Assembly (NCBI GenBank): GCA_018401755.1
Contig: JAGYKJ010000007.1
Coordinates: 372,001-436,000, forward strand
Direction: 5' to 3'
DNA: 64,000 nt
From: Litorivicinus sp.
GTDB taxonomy: Bacteria > Pseudomonadota > Gammaproteobacteria > Pseudomonadales > Litorivicinaceae
Made by a program: the position numbers and the translations under genes. Numbering within the stretch: position 1 is the first letter of the stretch; every line of letters starts with the position of its first letter. The notes beneath the pieces were generated by a model, which was not told where the DNA came from, made no database searches, and saw only the letters and a list, made by a program, of their open reading frames with translations. Positions 18,801 through 27,143 of the stretch are shown piece after piece.

Positions 18801-20629
18801 ATTTATTGGCAGCCTTTAATCACCAACATATTTTTTTAGATCCGTCTCCGGATCCGATCCAAAGTTTTGCCGAACGGACACGACTCTTTCATCTGCCGCG
18901 GTCTAGTTGGTCTGATTATGATCCAACCCTGTTGAGCACCGGTGGTGGTGTCTTTAGTCGGTCGGCGAAGCACATCCTGATTTCTCAGGAAGTGGCATCT
19001 GCCTTGGGTATCGAGTCTGGTCAGTACACGCCCAATCAAGTGCTCAGCGCGATCCTGAAGGCCCCCGTGGACTTGCTGTTCAATGGAGGGATTGGGACCT
19101 ACGTGAAGGCCTCCTCAGAAACCCATCTGGATGTGGGTGATAAAGCCAATGATGCCATTCGCATTAACGCCAGTGCCCTGCGCTGTCGCATCATTGCCGA
19201 AGGTGGCAATCTCGGATGTACCCAGCGCGGTCGGATGGAAGCCTACGCGCACGGTGTGCTTGTGAATACAGATTTCATCGACAATGCCGCGGGAGTCGAT
19301 TGCTCCGACCGCGAAGTCAATATCAAAATCCATATGAATCAAGTGATGGCCGCGGGCGACCTCACCCGCAAACAGCGTGATCGGATTCTGGAGTCGATGA
19401 CAGATGAGGTGGCCGCACTGGTGCTTTCGAATAATGATCGTCAAGCACAGGCGGTGAGCCTGTCCCTCGCGCATGGTGTGGATTCGCCTGACGATCTTTT
19501 ACGGTTTATGCAAACCTTGTCGCAAGCTGGACGTCTCGATCGAGAGCTCGAGTTTTTACCCAGTGATGAAGTCTTCCACGAGCGCCTTGCAAGTGGCCAG
19601 CACCTGACGCGACCAGAGGTGTGTATTCTCATTTCCTATGCAAAAAATGACCTCAAAGCAATTTTTCGAACGGATGGATTACTGGCGGATCGGGTGCTGC
19701 GGGAGAAAGCGCTCGCGGCCTTCCCACCTGCACTTGTGGCGACTGATCGTGAAGGGCTCTTGTCGCATCAGTTGATTTTAGAAATCGCCGCGACCCAGTG
19801 GGCAAATGAGATTGTCAATTTCATGGGGGTGACCTTCGTACATCGTATGGAAGAGGCTAGCGGTCGGGATCCATTAACGATTCTCAAAGCCTACGCCGTG
19901 GCATCGGCTGTGTATGCGTTTGGGTCGCATTGGCAGGCTTTGGAGGCGGCACGTGAGCAACTACCTGAAGCCACCTTGATTAATCTGATGCGTCAACTCC
20001 ATCGTCTGGTGCGACGAGCGACCCGATGGATTCTGCGGAATCGTCGGTTGGATCAGTCTGTGTCGGACGAGATTGGTCATTTCAAAGAGGCGATGCAGGT
20101 ATTGATTGAAGAGGGCGCATCAGTCTTGTCTGTAGAGAACCAGCAGGCGATCGAGATGCAAGTCACGGCTTGGGTGGAGGAGGGTCTGGCACATCCGACC
20201 GCGCGAGTTCTTGCCGTTGGTCATGCCTATAACCAATTGATTTCGATTGCCGAGGTTGCCATGGAACATCAGCGGCCTTTGATGGAAGTTGCCGCTATCT
20301 TTGTTGCTCTTGGAGAGACGCTCGGATTGAATCGGTTTGCGCAGAGAATTAATGCGATTGAGGTTCATTCGAACTGGGAGGCATTGGCGCGAGAAGCGTT
20401 TCGAGACGATTTAAATGCCACACAGCAACGGATGGCGGATGCGTTAAGTAACGCCGAAGGCGACCCATCGATATTGGTCCAGGGCATGATCGATGGTCAT
20501 CAAGACGCGCTGGATCGTTGGCTGAAGCTACTGGTGCAAATAGAGCAGGCGTTTCAGTTGTCGTATCCAATGGTTTCGGTTGCTATGCGTGAATTGAAGG
20601 CACTTGAGCTTGAGGTCTGTCGTGACTAA
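15863..20629 (+). CDS. gdhB: Large NAD-dependent glutamate dehydrogenase
   Basis: Oxidatively deaminates glutamate to 2-oxoglutarate with NAD. About 1588 residues, typical of the 180-kDa class (PF05088). The N-terminal half holds ACT-like regulatory regions. The catalytic part begins near residue 790 with GGLRWSDRGEDYRTEVLGL and KAQQVKNSMIVPVGAKGGFF. Further on are HDQSDPYLVVAADKGTATFS, GGSAGYDHKKMGITARGAW and AEGGNLGCTQRGRMEA. ATG at 15863 is chosen because GGAG lies ten bases upstream; an upstream TTG at 15842 would add seven residues. The gene follows pepN by 33 bases, linking peptide and glutamate catabolism. Confidence 0.95.
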   Translation: MVTTEAHRVSILNAIGDRAPAALKPFMPAFSERFLTSLSDDDLGRFDIDDLVGAVLFAFEHFAVKPLPSFDLLNPGFEEFGWQSEHTVMVLHHADIPFLVDTLRIELARLSIEVHTQVNLVLSTERDAQGTLVGVARLDESPHEQRESLIWLEIDRKPQNDELRQIKAALQQVLVDLRLVVADFPAMQSVCRELADRLDQKADVIDGASEAAAFVRWLIADQFTFLGIEYFQVAEDGALVGQSERALGVSKLVALTDSVHSRVSRCTAPSSLEDLIVFAKAPVRSRIHRAAYPDVVAILDCDMNGQVLGEFRLIGLYTARAYLQVISEIPVVRAKVATVVARSGFFPGTHNHKQLMQILQVYPRDDLFQSGTERLVEHSLEIVKLHERRRVKLLLNRDPFGFFCSALLFIPRDLYTTESRLAIQHLLSDALHADDASFSTYFSESIFARVQMIFRLQPHAPVPEVRELERAVTESVTSWSDQLRAALDADLGDERANALFARYGSAFPAGYREDFKPRRAVYDIAHAEALTVDQAVGVSLYQPIESGLSELRLKLFSLGQPVPLSDSLPLMEDLGARVLSDTSYQVRGKDRLVWIHDYRIDLPGSLDVVEIREAFQEAFISAWQRTAESDGLCRLVVLANLAWRDVALIRALCRYLKQIGFELSPDWMADALASYPVLARDLVALFYARFDPSKKRRDAVEDKIAERIIQALDRVEGLNEDRFFRRMLECIRAIVRTNFFQKVGRAYRGYFSFKLTPASISEMPKPIPMFEIFVYSPRVEGVHLRGGPVARGGLRWSDRGEDYRTEVLGLVKAQQVKNSMIVPVGAKGGFFPKALPTGDRDAIQAEAIACYELFISGLLDVTDNLVHGEIVAPKETRIHDQSDPYLVVAADKGTATFSDIANRLSESRGFWLGDAFASGGSAGYDHKKMGITARGAWVSVQHHFRALGRNCQTEPFTAVGVGDMGGDVFGNGMMCSPMTHLLAAFNHQHIFLDPSPDPIQSFAERTRLFHLPRSSWSDYDPTLLSTGGGVFSRSAKHILISQEVASALGIESGQYTPNQVLSAILKAPVDLLFNGGIGTYVKASSETHLDVGDKANDAIRINASALRCRIIAEGGNLGCTQRGRMEAYAHGVLVNTDFIDNAAGVDCSDREVNIKIHMNQVMAAGDLTRKQRDRILESMTDEVAALVLSNNDRQAQAVSLSLAHGVDSPDDLLRFMQTLSQAGRLDRELEFLPSDEVFHERLASGQHLTRPEVCILISYAKNDLKAIFRTDGLLADRVLREKALAAFPPALVATDREGLLSHQLILEIAATQWANEIVNFMGVTFVHRMEEASGRDPLTILKAYAVASAVYAFGSHWQALEAAREQLPEATLINLMRQLHRLVRRATRWILRNRRLDQSVSDEIGHFKEAMQVLIEEGASVLSVENQQAIEMQVTAWVEEGLAHPTARVLAVGHAYNQLISIAEVAMEHQRPLMEVAAIFVALGETLGLNRFAQRINAIEVHSNWEALAREAFRDDLNATQQRMADALSNAEGDPSILVQGMIDGHQDALDRWLKLLVQIEQAFQLSYPMVSVAMRELKALELEVCRD

Positions 20630-20816
20630 CGCGTCTCGTTGAATCGCACCTTCTTCAGCTGACCACTGTGCTGTGCGAGAGCTCATTGAGCGCCTTCTCG
20701 ACTAGGGCACGAAACCAGATGTGCTCGTGCTTATGATGATTGCGATCAGTGCCATGCTCATCATGATTTTCGACTCAGCATCGATGAGTGGATGCTCATA
20801 CACATCGACCGCGTAA

Positions 20817-21050
20817 GTGCTGCATGGCGTCAAGTGCCGTGCGAGCTGGCACGCCCAGAGTATGGAGAAGTTGACCCCTGACCAAAAAATGCTGTGGTTC
20901 CGTTTTATTGTCCCAGCCCTGAATCCGTTTGAGCGGCAGATCATGATGGGTGGTGTCCGAGCGAGCGTGCCGGATGCGGTTTATCATGGAATTCTGGGGA
21001 TGTTGCGTCAGTATCTGTCAGAGGCTGAGCTCGCACCCTTGGCGGCTTAG
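20817..21050 (+). pseudogene. C-terminal remnant of a hemerythrin-domain protein
   Basis: The segment FIVPALNPFERQIMMGG followed by VRASVPDAVYHGILGMLRQYL resembles the C-terminal helix pair (MLPALNPAER...GMRA..P...F) of a group of bacterial hemerythrin-like proteins. The metal-binding N-terminal part with its His and Glu residues cannot be read in the same frame. The preceding 180 bases carry stops in every plus frame. The open frame as drawn starts at a weak TTG, and ATG at 20862 is equally possible. Either a decayed gene or a small unknown protein. Confidence 0.4.
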
Positions 21051-21155
21051 TCGAGCAGGGCGAGCCTACCGCACACGGTTGGTGCACTTGAGCGGTCCGA
21101 TTCGAGTGCGGTCTCGAGGTGGAGTCGGTATACTCGGCTCCCGCTCGGAGACACG

Positions 21156-22163
21156 ATGTATCAGTTACTACGCCCCTTTATTTTTTGCCTCGATGGTGAA
21201 CGCGCACATGATTTGGCGATTGCATCCATGCAACGGTTGGGTCGGTTGCGTGGGGTGCAGGCGCCGCTTGCTGGGCAAAGCGTTGATTTATTTGGGTTGC
21301 ACTTTGCAAACCCAGTCGGTCTTGCCGCGGGATTGGATAAAAATGCGGAAGCCGTGGCTGGGCTCTCGCATCTGGGCTTTGGGCACATTGAAGTGGGTAC
21401 GGTCACGCCGCGTCCTCAACCGGGCAACCCCAAGCCACGCTTATTTCGGTTAACCGACGACCAGGCGTTAATCAATCGATTTGGCTTCAATAACGATGGG
21501 GTTGATGCCTTGGTCGCGCGCCTTGTTGCACATCCCTATGCTGGCGTACTGGGTGTTAATATTGGGAAAAATAAAGACACCCCGAATGAGTCCGCGGTCG
21601 AGGACTACCTCTGTTGCTTAAGGGCTGTCGCCTGTGTTGCGGATTACGTCACCATCAATGTCTCGAGTCCGAACACCCCTGGACTTCGCGACTTGTCATC
21701 AGCAGATGCCATTATGGATCTGTTACAACCACTGGTGGTTGCCCGTCATGCGCTTGCAAATCGTCGAGGTCAGCGATTGCCACTCTTGGTGAAACTGGCG
21801 CCGGACTTTTCGGATGGGGCGCTTGTCTCGGTGCTACAAGCAATCCAAGACTGCGGCGTTGATGGTGTCATTTTGACCAATACTACGTTGAGCCGTGATG
21901 GACTGATCAGTCAGTCAGCGCGCGAGCAGGGTGGGTTATCCGGAGCACCGCTTGCCACGAAAGCACGCCATGCGTTGGCGATTGCGAGAGATGTGCTGGG
22001 TGATGCGCTACCGATCATCTCTGTTGGTGGGATCATGGATGGTGAAGAAGCACGCGTGCGTCTTGTGATGGGTGCACGATTGGTGCAGGTGTATTCGGGT
22101 TTGATTTACCGGGGACCACGGCTGATTAAGGAGGCTGTTGATGCAACGCGAGTTTTGCGTTAG
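21156..22163 (+). CDS. pyrD: Dihydroorotate dehydrogenase, class 2 (quinone-linked)
   Basis: Oxidises dihydroorotate to orotate in pyrimidine synthesis, passing electrons through FMN to quinone at the inner membrane. 335 residues, with the N-terminal amphipathic helix region (MYQLLRPFIFCLDGERAHDL) that marks class 2. Motifs are GLDKNAEAV near 60, NRFGFNNDG near 110, VNVSSPNTPGLR with the catalytic Ser near 172, LLVKLAPDF and LTNTTLSRDG. The FMN phosphate loop is VGGIMDGEEA. Convergent with rmf. Confidence 0.96.
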   Translation: MYQLLRPFIFCLDGERAHDLAIASMQRLGRLRGVQAPLAGQSVDLFGLHFANPVGLAAGLDKNAEAVAGLSHLGFGHIEVGTVTPRPQPGNPKPRLFRLTDDQALINRFGFNNDGVDALVARLVAHPYAGVLGVNIGKNKDTPNESAVEDYLCCLRAVACVADYVTINVSSPNTPGLRDLSSADAIMDLLQPLVVARHALANRRGQRLPLLVKLAPDFSDGALVSVLQAIQDCGVDGVILTNTTLSRDGLISQSAREQGGLSGAPLATKARHALAIARDVLGDALPIISVGGIMDGEEARVRLVMGARLVQVYSGLIYRGPRLIKEAVDATRVLR

Positions 22164-22166
22164 TCA

Positions 22167-22189
22167 CCGCACCCCTTGTGGGGGTGCGG
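22167..22189. terminator. Hairpin between pyrD and rmf
   Basis: CCGCACCCC pairs with GGGGTGCGG around a short loop, directly after the pyrD stop and 13 bases beyond the rmf stop on the other strand. It lacks a T-run on either side, so it may act as a bidirectional mRNA-end stabiliser or a Rho-assisted terminator. Confidence 0.5.
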
Positions 22190-22201
22190 CTCACGATACG
22201 C

Positions 22202-22411
22202 CTAGGAGGCGCGTCGTGGGTCACAATGGATGCCTGAGACGCCGGTCAGGCCATCCCACGCAGCGGTTCGTCCATCACGCCATCCGGACAACCAGGCATC
22301 TCGCCCTGGGCCTTGTGCCATCGGACATAGATCGCGCGATCGTCCCGCGCGTCCAGCCTCAAAGCCACGATTGTAGAACCGCTCATCCAGATTACGTTTT
22401 ATTGATCTCAT
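22202..22411 (-). CDS. rmf: Ribosome modulation factor
   Basis: RMF dimerises 70S ribosomes into inactive 100S particles in stationary phase. The 69 residues show the family core YNRGFEAGRAGRSRDLCP, then AWLSGWRDGRTAAWDGLTGV. The WDG.TG.AGIH-type extension is typical of Pseudomonas and longer than the 55-residue E. coli protein. The ATG at 22411 follows an ideal AAGGAGGT at seven-base spacing, which fixes the start and implies strong translation. It lies between pyrD and rlmKL as in Pseudomonas. High Arg content fits rRNA binding. Confidence 0.95.
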   Translation of the reverse strand: MRSIKRNLDERFYNRGFEAGRAGRSRDLCPMAQGPGRDAWLSGWRDGRTAAWDGLTGVSGIHCDPRRAS

Positions 22412-22481
22412 ATGATGTGACCTCCTTGGAGCCGAGCATCGCGATCGACCCCTCGTCCTTGGTTTGCACCAGTGATTCACC

Positions 22482-24677
22482 ATGAACCACAACTTCGACT
22501 CTAGCACAGGTATTTTCGCGTTGGGCACTCTGGCCTCCACGGATGATTTAGTTGCCGATGAGATTGTCCGACACGAATTGAGTGTTGATGCGCGAAAACT
22601 TGGCTGGGTGCGTGGACAGGGCAGTCTTGCCGATGCATATCGAATGATGCGGGATACTTGGATTGCCGATCGGGTGGTCTGGATTCTGGCAGAAGGTGAA
22701 GCAAAGACCGTCGATGCGGCTGAAGCGCTCTTGGCATCAATTGCTTGGACGGACTGTTTGTATCCTGGTGTACCGATTCGGATTGATATTTCTGGTCAGA
22801 CAAACTGGCTTCAAGACACCCGTTTTGCGCAACAATTGGTCATGGACGCCATTCGTGATCAAGCGAAAATTGCGCAATGGCCGCGCCCTGAAACGAATGC
22901 CACCTTTCCTGGCGTGCGGCTGGTCGTTCGCTTTGGTCGTGGCCAGATGGAAGTCGGTGTTCATCTCACACTTACACCCCTTAGTCAGCGGGGATATCGT
23001 CTCGATGGCGGGATTGCACCACTGCGTGAAACCGTGGCTCAGATCATTTTGATGCGGCTCGGCCTGGATCGATTGAATCCGGCCTTCATTCTTGATCCCT
23101 GTACTGGATCCGGAACGTTGTTAATCGAGGCGGCACTGCGGCTGGCAAGGCGCGCACCCCAGCTTGAACGGCCAATCACCCAACTGTCACGCTGGGTCGG
23201 TCTCGAATCGGTTGTCTGGTCGGATTTGATCGCCGAAGCCACACAACAGGTGATGGCACCGGGGATTCCATTAATCGGTTGGGATATTGATCGATTTGCC
23301 ATTGAGCGTGCGCGCGAGAATGCTGAGCGTGCCGGTGTCAGTGACTGGATTCAGTTTGTCGTCGGCGATTTTCGTGATCTAACGCCCAGTGACGTATCCG
23401 TGGATGCGCCTGGGTTAATTGTCGCCAATCCACCTTACGGGGAACGTCTGTCTGCTGGTGAATCGTTGGGCGGCCTCTATGCCGATTTAGGCCAGATGGC
23501 CCGTCAGTTTGAGGGATCTACCTTAGGAGTGGTGAGCTCAGACCCTGAGTTGATCCGTGAGCTGCGCCTGCGACCCGAGCGCAAGTGGCAGATGAGTGCT
23601 GGTCGACTTACCTTGGAGCTCATGCGTGCTCGTCTTGGTGCCCAGGATGCGAAATCTCCGCGCGAGGATGCTGTCATTCCAACTCCTGTTCAGGAACTGC
23701 TCAATCGTTTGGATAAGAATTTTGAACGTCGCAAAAGTTGGTTAAACAGAGAGGGACTGGATTGCTACCGCGTGTACGATGCAGACCTGCCTGAGTTCAA
23801 CGTTGTGATCGATCGCTACGGAGACTATTTGCACATTCAGGAGTATTTACCGCCCAAGCAGGTAGATGTGCAAAAAGCGCGACAGCGACGCCATTGGATT
23901 CGGGAGTTTGTGCCAAAGCACCTTGGCATTGCTGCACGCAATACCGTCTTCAAGGAGCGTTTTCGCCAGGTCGGGACCACGCAATACACCAAGCGTGATG
24001 AGCCCTTTTGGATTGAGGCGAGTGAGTATCACCTCCGTTTTCGCCTGAATCTCACCACCTACACGGATGTAGGTCTATTTTTGGATCACCGACCCCTGCG
24101 CAGACGGCTTGGCCAAGAGGCGCGTGGCCAGAAGGTATTGAATCTATTTGCATATACCGGCGCATTCAGTGTCGCTACGGCGGTTGGGGGTGCGCGCCAA
24201 GTGGTCTCGGTTGATTTATCCAATACCTACCTTGAGTGGGCCATGGACAACTTTGAGTTGAATGACCTAAACCCGGATCATTACGGCTTTATTCGGACCG
24301 ATGTGATGGCATGGATTGCCGGCCCACCTGACGAATTGTTTGACCTGATCGTGCTCGATCCACCATCGTTTAGTAACTCAAAACGTACTGAATCAGTCTT
24401 GGATATCCAGCGGGATCACGGAACCTTGATTCGGGACGCGATGCGCTGGTTGGCACCTTCTGGAAAACTCTATTTTTCTTGTAATTACAGTAAGTTCAAG
24501 ATGGATTTGGATTTACTTTCGGAGTTTTCAATGCAGGACATTACGGCGAAGACCTTGGATCCTGATTTTGATCGGAAGCCTCCACACCTGTGCTTTGTCG
24601 TGCAACATGCCGATCATGACCCATCCAAAGTATCCACCAAAATGCTGTCCAGCACAGCGTCAAAATCAGTGTTGTGA
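22482..24677 (+). CDS. rlmKL: Bifunctional 23S rRNA methyltransferase RlmKL
   Basis: The N-terminal RlmL part makes m2G2445 and the C-terminal RlmK part makes m7G2069 in 23S rRNA. 731 residues compared with 702 in E. coli. A THUMP-like region spans about 45-165. The first SAM site LDPCTGSGTLLIEAAL is near 204, with the NPPYGERL catalytic motif near 315. The second Rossmann domain has VLNLFAYTGAFSVATA near 549 and VLDPPSFSNSKR near 622. The last 137 bases overlap the convergent DUF2878 gene. Confidence 0.96.
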   Translation: MNHNFDSSTGIFALGTLASTDDLVADEIVRHELSVDARKLGWVRGQGSLADAYRMMRDTWIADRVVWILAEGEAKTVDAAEALLASIAWTDCLYPGVPIRIDISGQTNWLQDTRFAQQLVMDAIRDQAKIAQWPRPETNATFPGVRLVVRFGRGQMEVGVHLTLTPLSQRGYRLDGGIAPLRETVAQIILMRLGLDRLNPAFILDPCTGSGTLLIEAALRLARRAPQLERPITQLSRWVGLESVVWSDLIAEATQQVMAPGIPLIGWDIDRFAIERARENAERAGVSDWIQFVVGDFRDLTPSDVSVDAPGLIVANPPYGERLSAGESLGGLYADLGQMARQFEGSTLGVVSSDPELIRELRLRPERKWQMSAGRLTLELMRARLGAQDAKSPREDAVIPTPVQELLNRLDKNFERRKSWLNREGLDCYRVYDADLPEFNVVIDRYGDYLHIQEYLPPKQVDVQKARQRRHWIREFVPKHLGIAARNTVFKERFRQVGTTQYTKRDEPFWIEASEYHLRFRLNLTTYTDVGLFLDHRPLRRRLGQEARGQKVLNLFAYTGAFSVATAVGGARQVVSVDLSNTYLEWAMDNFELNDLNPDHYGFIRTDVMAWIAGPPDELFDLIVLDPPSFSNSKRTESVLDIQRDHGTLIRDAMRWLAPSGKLYFSCNYSKFKMDLDLLSEFSMQDITAKTLDPDFDRKPPHLCFVVQHADHDPSKVSTKMLSSTASKSVL

Positions 24678-25083
24678 TCCATAACGGATATGGAAGCTCG
24701 ACCGCATCGAGTCGTGCCCCTGCCAGGTAACTGGCGGCCGCGCCAAGACCACCAAGAGGCAGTAACCAGCGTTGCCGAGTCCACAGCCACCGTAGGCTGT
24801 GTTTCAGGGTGGTCGCGAAAATTAGCCACAGTACGCAGAGCCAAATAGGGAGCCAAAGTGGCTCCGGTGCAAACTGAAACACCCCGAGCACGGTCAACGA
24901 TCCATCAAGAAGAATCCCTGCAATCACGACAAGTGCTGTCAACCGACGCTCTGACGCATCGGCGATCATCAGGAGGTGCCACAATGCATAGGCGAGTGCG
25001 ATTGGAATGGCGAGTGGTAGCTTGAGAACAAGCCCAAGCCAGCAGACCTGAAAACCAATGATGTTAATCAGGAGCATTTTCAT
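24541..25083 (-). CDS. DUF2878 family membrane protein
   Basis: A 180-residue integral membrane protein with about five hydrophobic segments. Those seen are INIIGFQVCWLGLVL, LAIPIALAYALWHLLMIA, ALVVIAGILLDGSL, LWLPIWLCVLWLIF and a C-terminal LWITTLILTLCWTAFWWILW. The pattern N.IGF...W and the G.LLD..L..LG.F block fit DUF2878. It is the last gene of the photolyase-CFA operon and overlaps the preceding gene by four bases. Its tail after about residue 160 is polar and runs into rlmKL. The role is unknown, though the family often accompanies CFA-like synthases. Confidence 0.8.
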   Translation of the reverse strand: MKMLLINIIGFQVCWLGLVLKLPLAIPIALAYALWHLLMIADASERRLTALVVIAGILLDGSLTVLGVFQFAPEPLWLPIWLCVLWLIFATTLKHSLRWLWTRQRWLLPLGGLGAAASYLAGARLDAVELPYPLWITTLILTLCWTAFWWILWMGHDRHVARQSTGVEASDQNQDPRSSP

Positions 25084-26369
25084 CCGCGTAAGAACACCGG
25101 ACTGAACGCCACCTCGTGATGCGCTTTGGGTTTGGCGAGTAACAACTGCGCTAATCCGAGCTGCCGCTCGGCGAAGCCTCCTTCACAGTATGCGAGATAA
25201 AACTCCCACATCCTGCAAAACCGTTCGTCGTATCCAAGCGCATGGATGTCCTCGCGTCGTGCATTGAATCGAACCCGCCAGTCAGCCAGCGTTCGCGCAT
25301 AGTGGCTGGCAAAATCTTCAAGATGCAGGATGCGTAAATCCGATGTCTTTCCCATGGATTTCATGATCGCGCCGATGGAGGGCAAGAATCCACCCGGGAA
25401 AATATATCGCTTGATAAAATCAACGCTTTGTACGGCTAACTGATACCGATGTTCGACAATGGTGATGGCTTGAATCAAGGCCAATCCAGTGGGCTTCAAT
25501 CGATCTGAGAGCGTTTTGATGTAGGTGTCTAAAAATTGATGGCCCACCGCTTCAATCATTTCAATCGAGACCAGTTTGTCGTACTGGCCTGAGAGTGCTC
25601 GGTAGTCTTGCTTCAAGACAGTCACGCGGTCAGATAGACCATGGGCAACAACCTGTGTATTGGCATGCACAAACTGCTCTTCTGAAATCGTGGTTGTCGT
25701 GACTCGGCATCCGTAGTTCGTGGCAGCATGAAGTGCGAAACCGCCCCAACCCGTTCCAATTTCAAGCACATGATCGTCTGGGCCAAGTGCCAATTTTTGA
25801 CAAATGTGGTCAAGCTTGGCGATTGAGGCTTGGTGTAATTCCGACTCAGGTTGCGGATAAAGTGCGGAGGAATACATCAGGGTGGGGTCAAGAAAGGTTT
25901 GAAACAGGTCATTGCCGAGGTCATAGTGCGCTTCGATATTGCGTTTGGATCCGGTGAGGGTATTTCGGTTTAGCCAATGCATGCCCCGAATCATCGCGCT
26001 AAATGCCCGGGTAATTCCAGTTTCCATCCGGTCTGTAAGATGGGTATTTGCAACAAATAAACGGGTCACCTCTTGAAGCGATGGGGTTGTCCAATACCCA
26101 GCCATATAGGCTTCGCCAGCACCAATGGACCCGCGGAATGCCACATCACTCCATGCCGCTGACTGCAGGACTTCGATCTGCGCGCGGGGACCAGGCTCTG
26201 ATCCCTCGAAGTAGTAGGTGTGCTCACCATCCTCAATCGTCAGCGTACCCTCACGGAGGTGCCGAAAAGTTCCTAAAATCAGACGGCGAGCCAGTGGGTT
26301 CAAAAAACCTGGATCACGACGTTTGGTGGTTGTTAACCCAGTGTGTGAGGACAGGGGTGCGTCAGGCAT
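25080..26369 (-). CDS. cfa: Cyclopropane-fatty-acyl-phospholipid synthase family methyltransferase
   Basis: A SAM-dependent enzyme acting on unsaturated acyl chains of membrane phospholipids. 429 residues. The N-terminal domain has YFEGSEPGPRAQIEVL and GSIGAGEAYMAGYWTTPSLQ. The SAM loop VLEIGTGWGGFALHAA lies near 208. It is followed by TTTISEEQF, SIEMIEAVGHQFLDTY and the C-terminal MWEFYLAYCEGGFAERQLG. In this operon type the enzyme may make furan or cyclopropane fatty acids under light stress. That is inference from context, and the exact product cannot be told. Confidence 0.9.
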   Translation of the reverse strand: MPDAPLSSHTGLTTTKRRDPGFLNPLARRLILGTFRHLREGTLTIEDGEHTYYFEGSEPGPRAQIEVLQSAAWSDVAFRGSIGAGEAYMAGYWTTPSLQEVTRLFVANTHLTDRMETGITRAFSAMIRGMHWLNRNTLTGSKRNIEAHYDLGNDLFQTFLDPTLMYSSALYPQPESELHQASIAKLDHICQKLALGPDDHVLEIGTGWGGFALHAATNYGCRVTTTTISEEQFVHANTQVVAHGLSDRVTVLKQDYRALSGQYDKLVSIEMIEAVGHQFLDTYIKTLSDRLKPTGLALIQAITIVEHRYQLAVQSVDFIKRYIFPGGFLPSIGAIMKSMGKTSDLRILHLEDFASHYARTLADWRVRFNARREDIHALGYDERFCRMWEFYLAYCEGGFAERQLGLAQLLLAKPKAHHEVAFSPVFLRG

Positions 26370-26381
26370 TGGGTTTCCTTC

Positions 26382-27143
26382 TCAGGGATGGGAATGATAA
26401 GGCACATGTTTGCGCCATAATCGAAACGCTTCACGGTAAATCCCGCCAAGCACGACAAATGTTTGCGGCCATATTCCCAAAAATAAAGGGCGTGCGGACC
26501 GACCATTAAAGGGAGTCAAGGTAAGCGAGAGACCTGCCTCGAACAGCGGATCGCAGTTTGTGTCATCGGTGAGTGCCAGATAGAGGGTCATGCGCTCTTG
26601 GTTGGGCCAGCGAAGTCGAACCGCGTAAGTCTGTGCCATTGGGTTAAAGGGCGAGACATGGAATGTCTTGGCAAACTGGACCGTGTGCCCCGCGATCAGG
26701 GGATCTGCCGGCAGGACATAGCGATGGATTTCGTTCCAAGGCGTATTGGAGACCTCTAAGATCACCGCCGATGGGTTGGTATCCGCATCGTGGAGGAAGT
26801 ACGCACTCAGTGGATTGAATCCAACCCCAAGGCAATGCGGATTCGTCAGCAATTGGCAGGGTCCGGAGACATCCAGTTCCGGGTACTCGGCGCACACCGC
26901 ATCGCGCGCAGCCTGTCCACCGGCAGTGGTTGCGTCATAGAGGTGACGGTTTGTCCGAAGGCTGATGACTCCCCATCGATTAAGACCCATCCAGCGGCGG
27001 CTGAATAGGGTCGACAGATGGTCAAGATCAACCAACAACATGGCGGTTGGATACTCGAAGTGATGATGGGCCGGGCGATGACGGGTATGCCATAAGCTGC
27101 CTCGGCCTGCGTAGTGCTCTGTTGTCATGCAGCCAGATTGCAT
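26382..27143 (-). CDS. DUF1365 family protein
   Basis: A 253-residue protein with the DUF1365 pattern: RGSLWHTRHRPAHHHFEYP at the N-terminus, LLVDLDHL, LLTNPHCLGVGFNPLSAYFL near 115, VLEVSNTPWNEIHRYVL, and KTFHVSPFNPMAQTYAVR. Its start overlaps the end of the FAD oxidoreductase gene by 19 bases. The family is almost always found with CFA-like synthases and FAD-dependent oxidoreductases. A role in modifying membrane fatty acids is inferred; no catalytic residues are established. Confidence 0.88.
   Translation of the reverse strand: MQSGCMTTEHYAGRGSLWHTRHRPAHHHFEYPTAMLLVDLDHLSTLFSRRWMGLNRWGVISLRTNRHLYDATTAGGQAARDAVCAEYPELDVSGPCQLLTNPHCLGVGFNPLSAYFLHDADTNPSAVILEVSNTPWNEIHRYVLPADPLIAGHTVQFAKTFHVSPFNPMAQTYAVRLRWPNQERMTLYLALTDDTNCDPLFEAGLSLTLTPFNGRSARPLFLGIWPQTFVVLGGIYREAFRLWRKHVPYHSHP

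Noticed and set aside
22138-22485. Plus-strand frame between pyrD and rlmKL
   Set aside because: It is the complement of rmf, which has family motifs and an ideal ribosome site.
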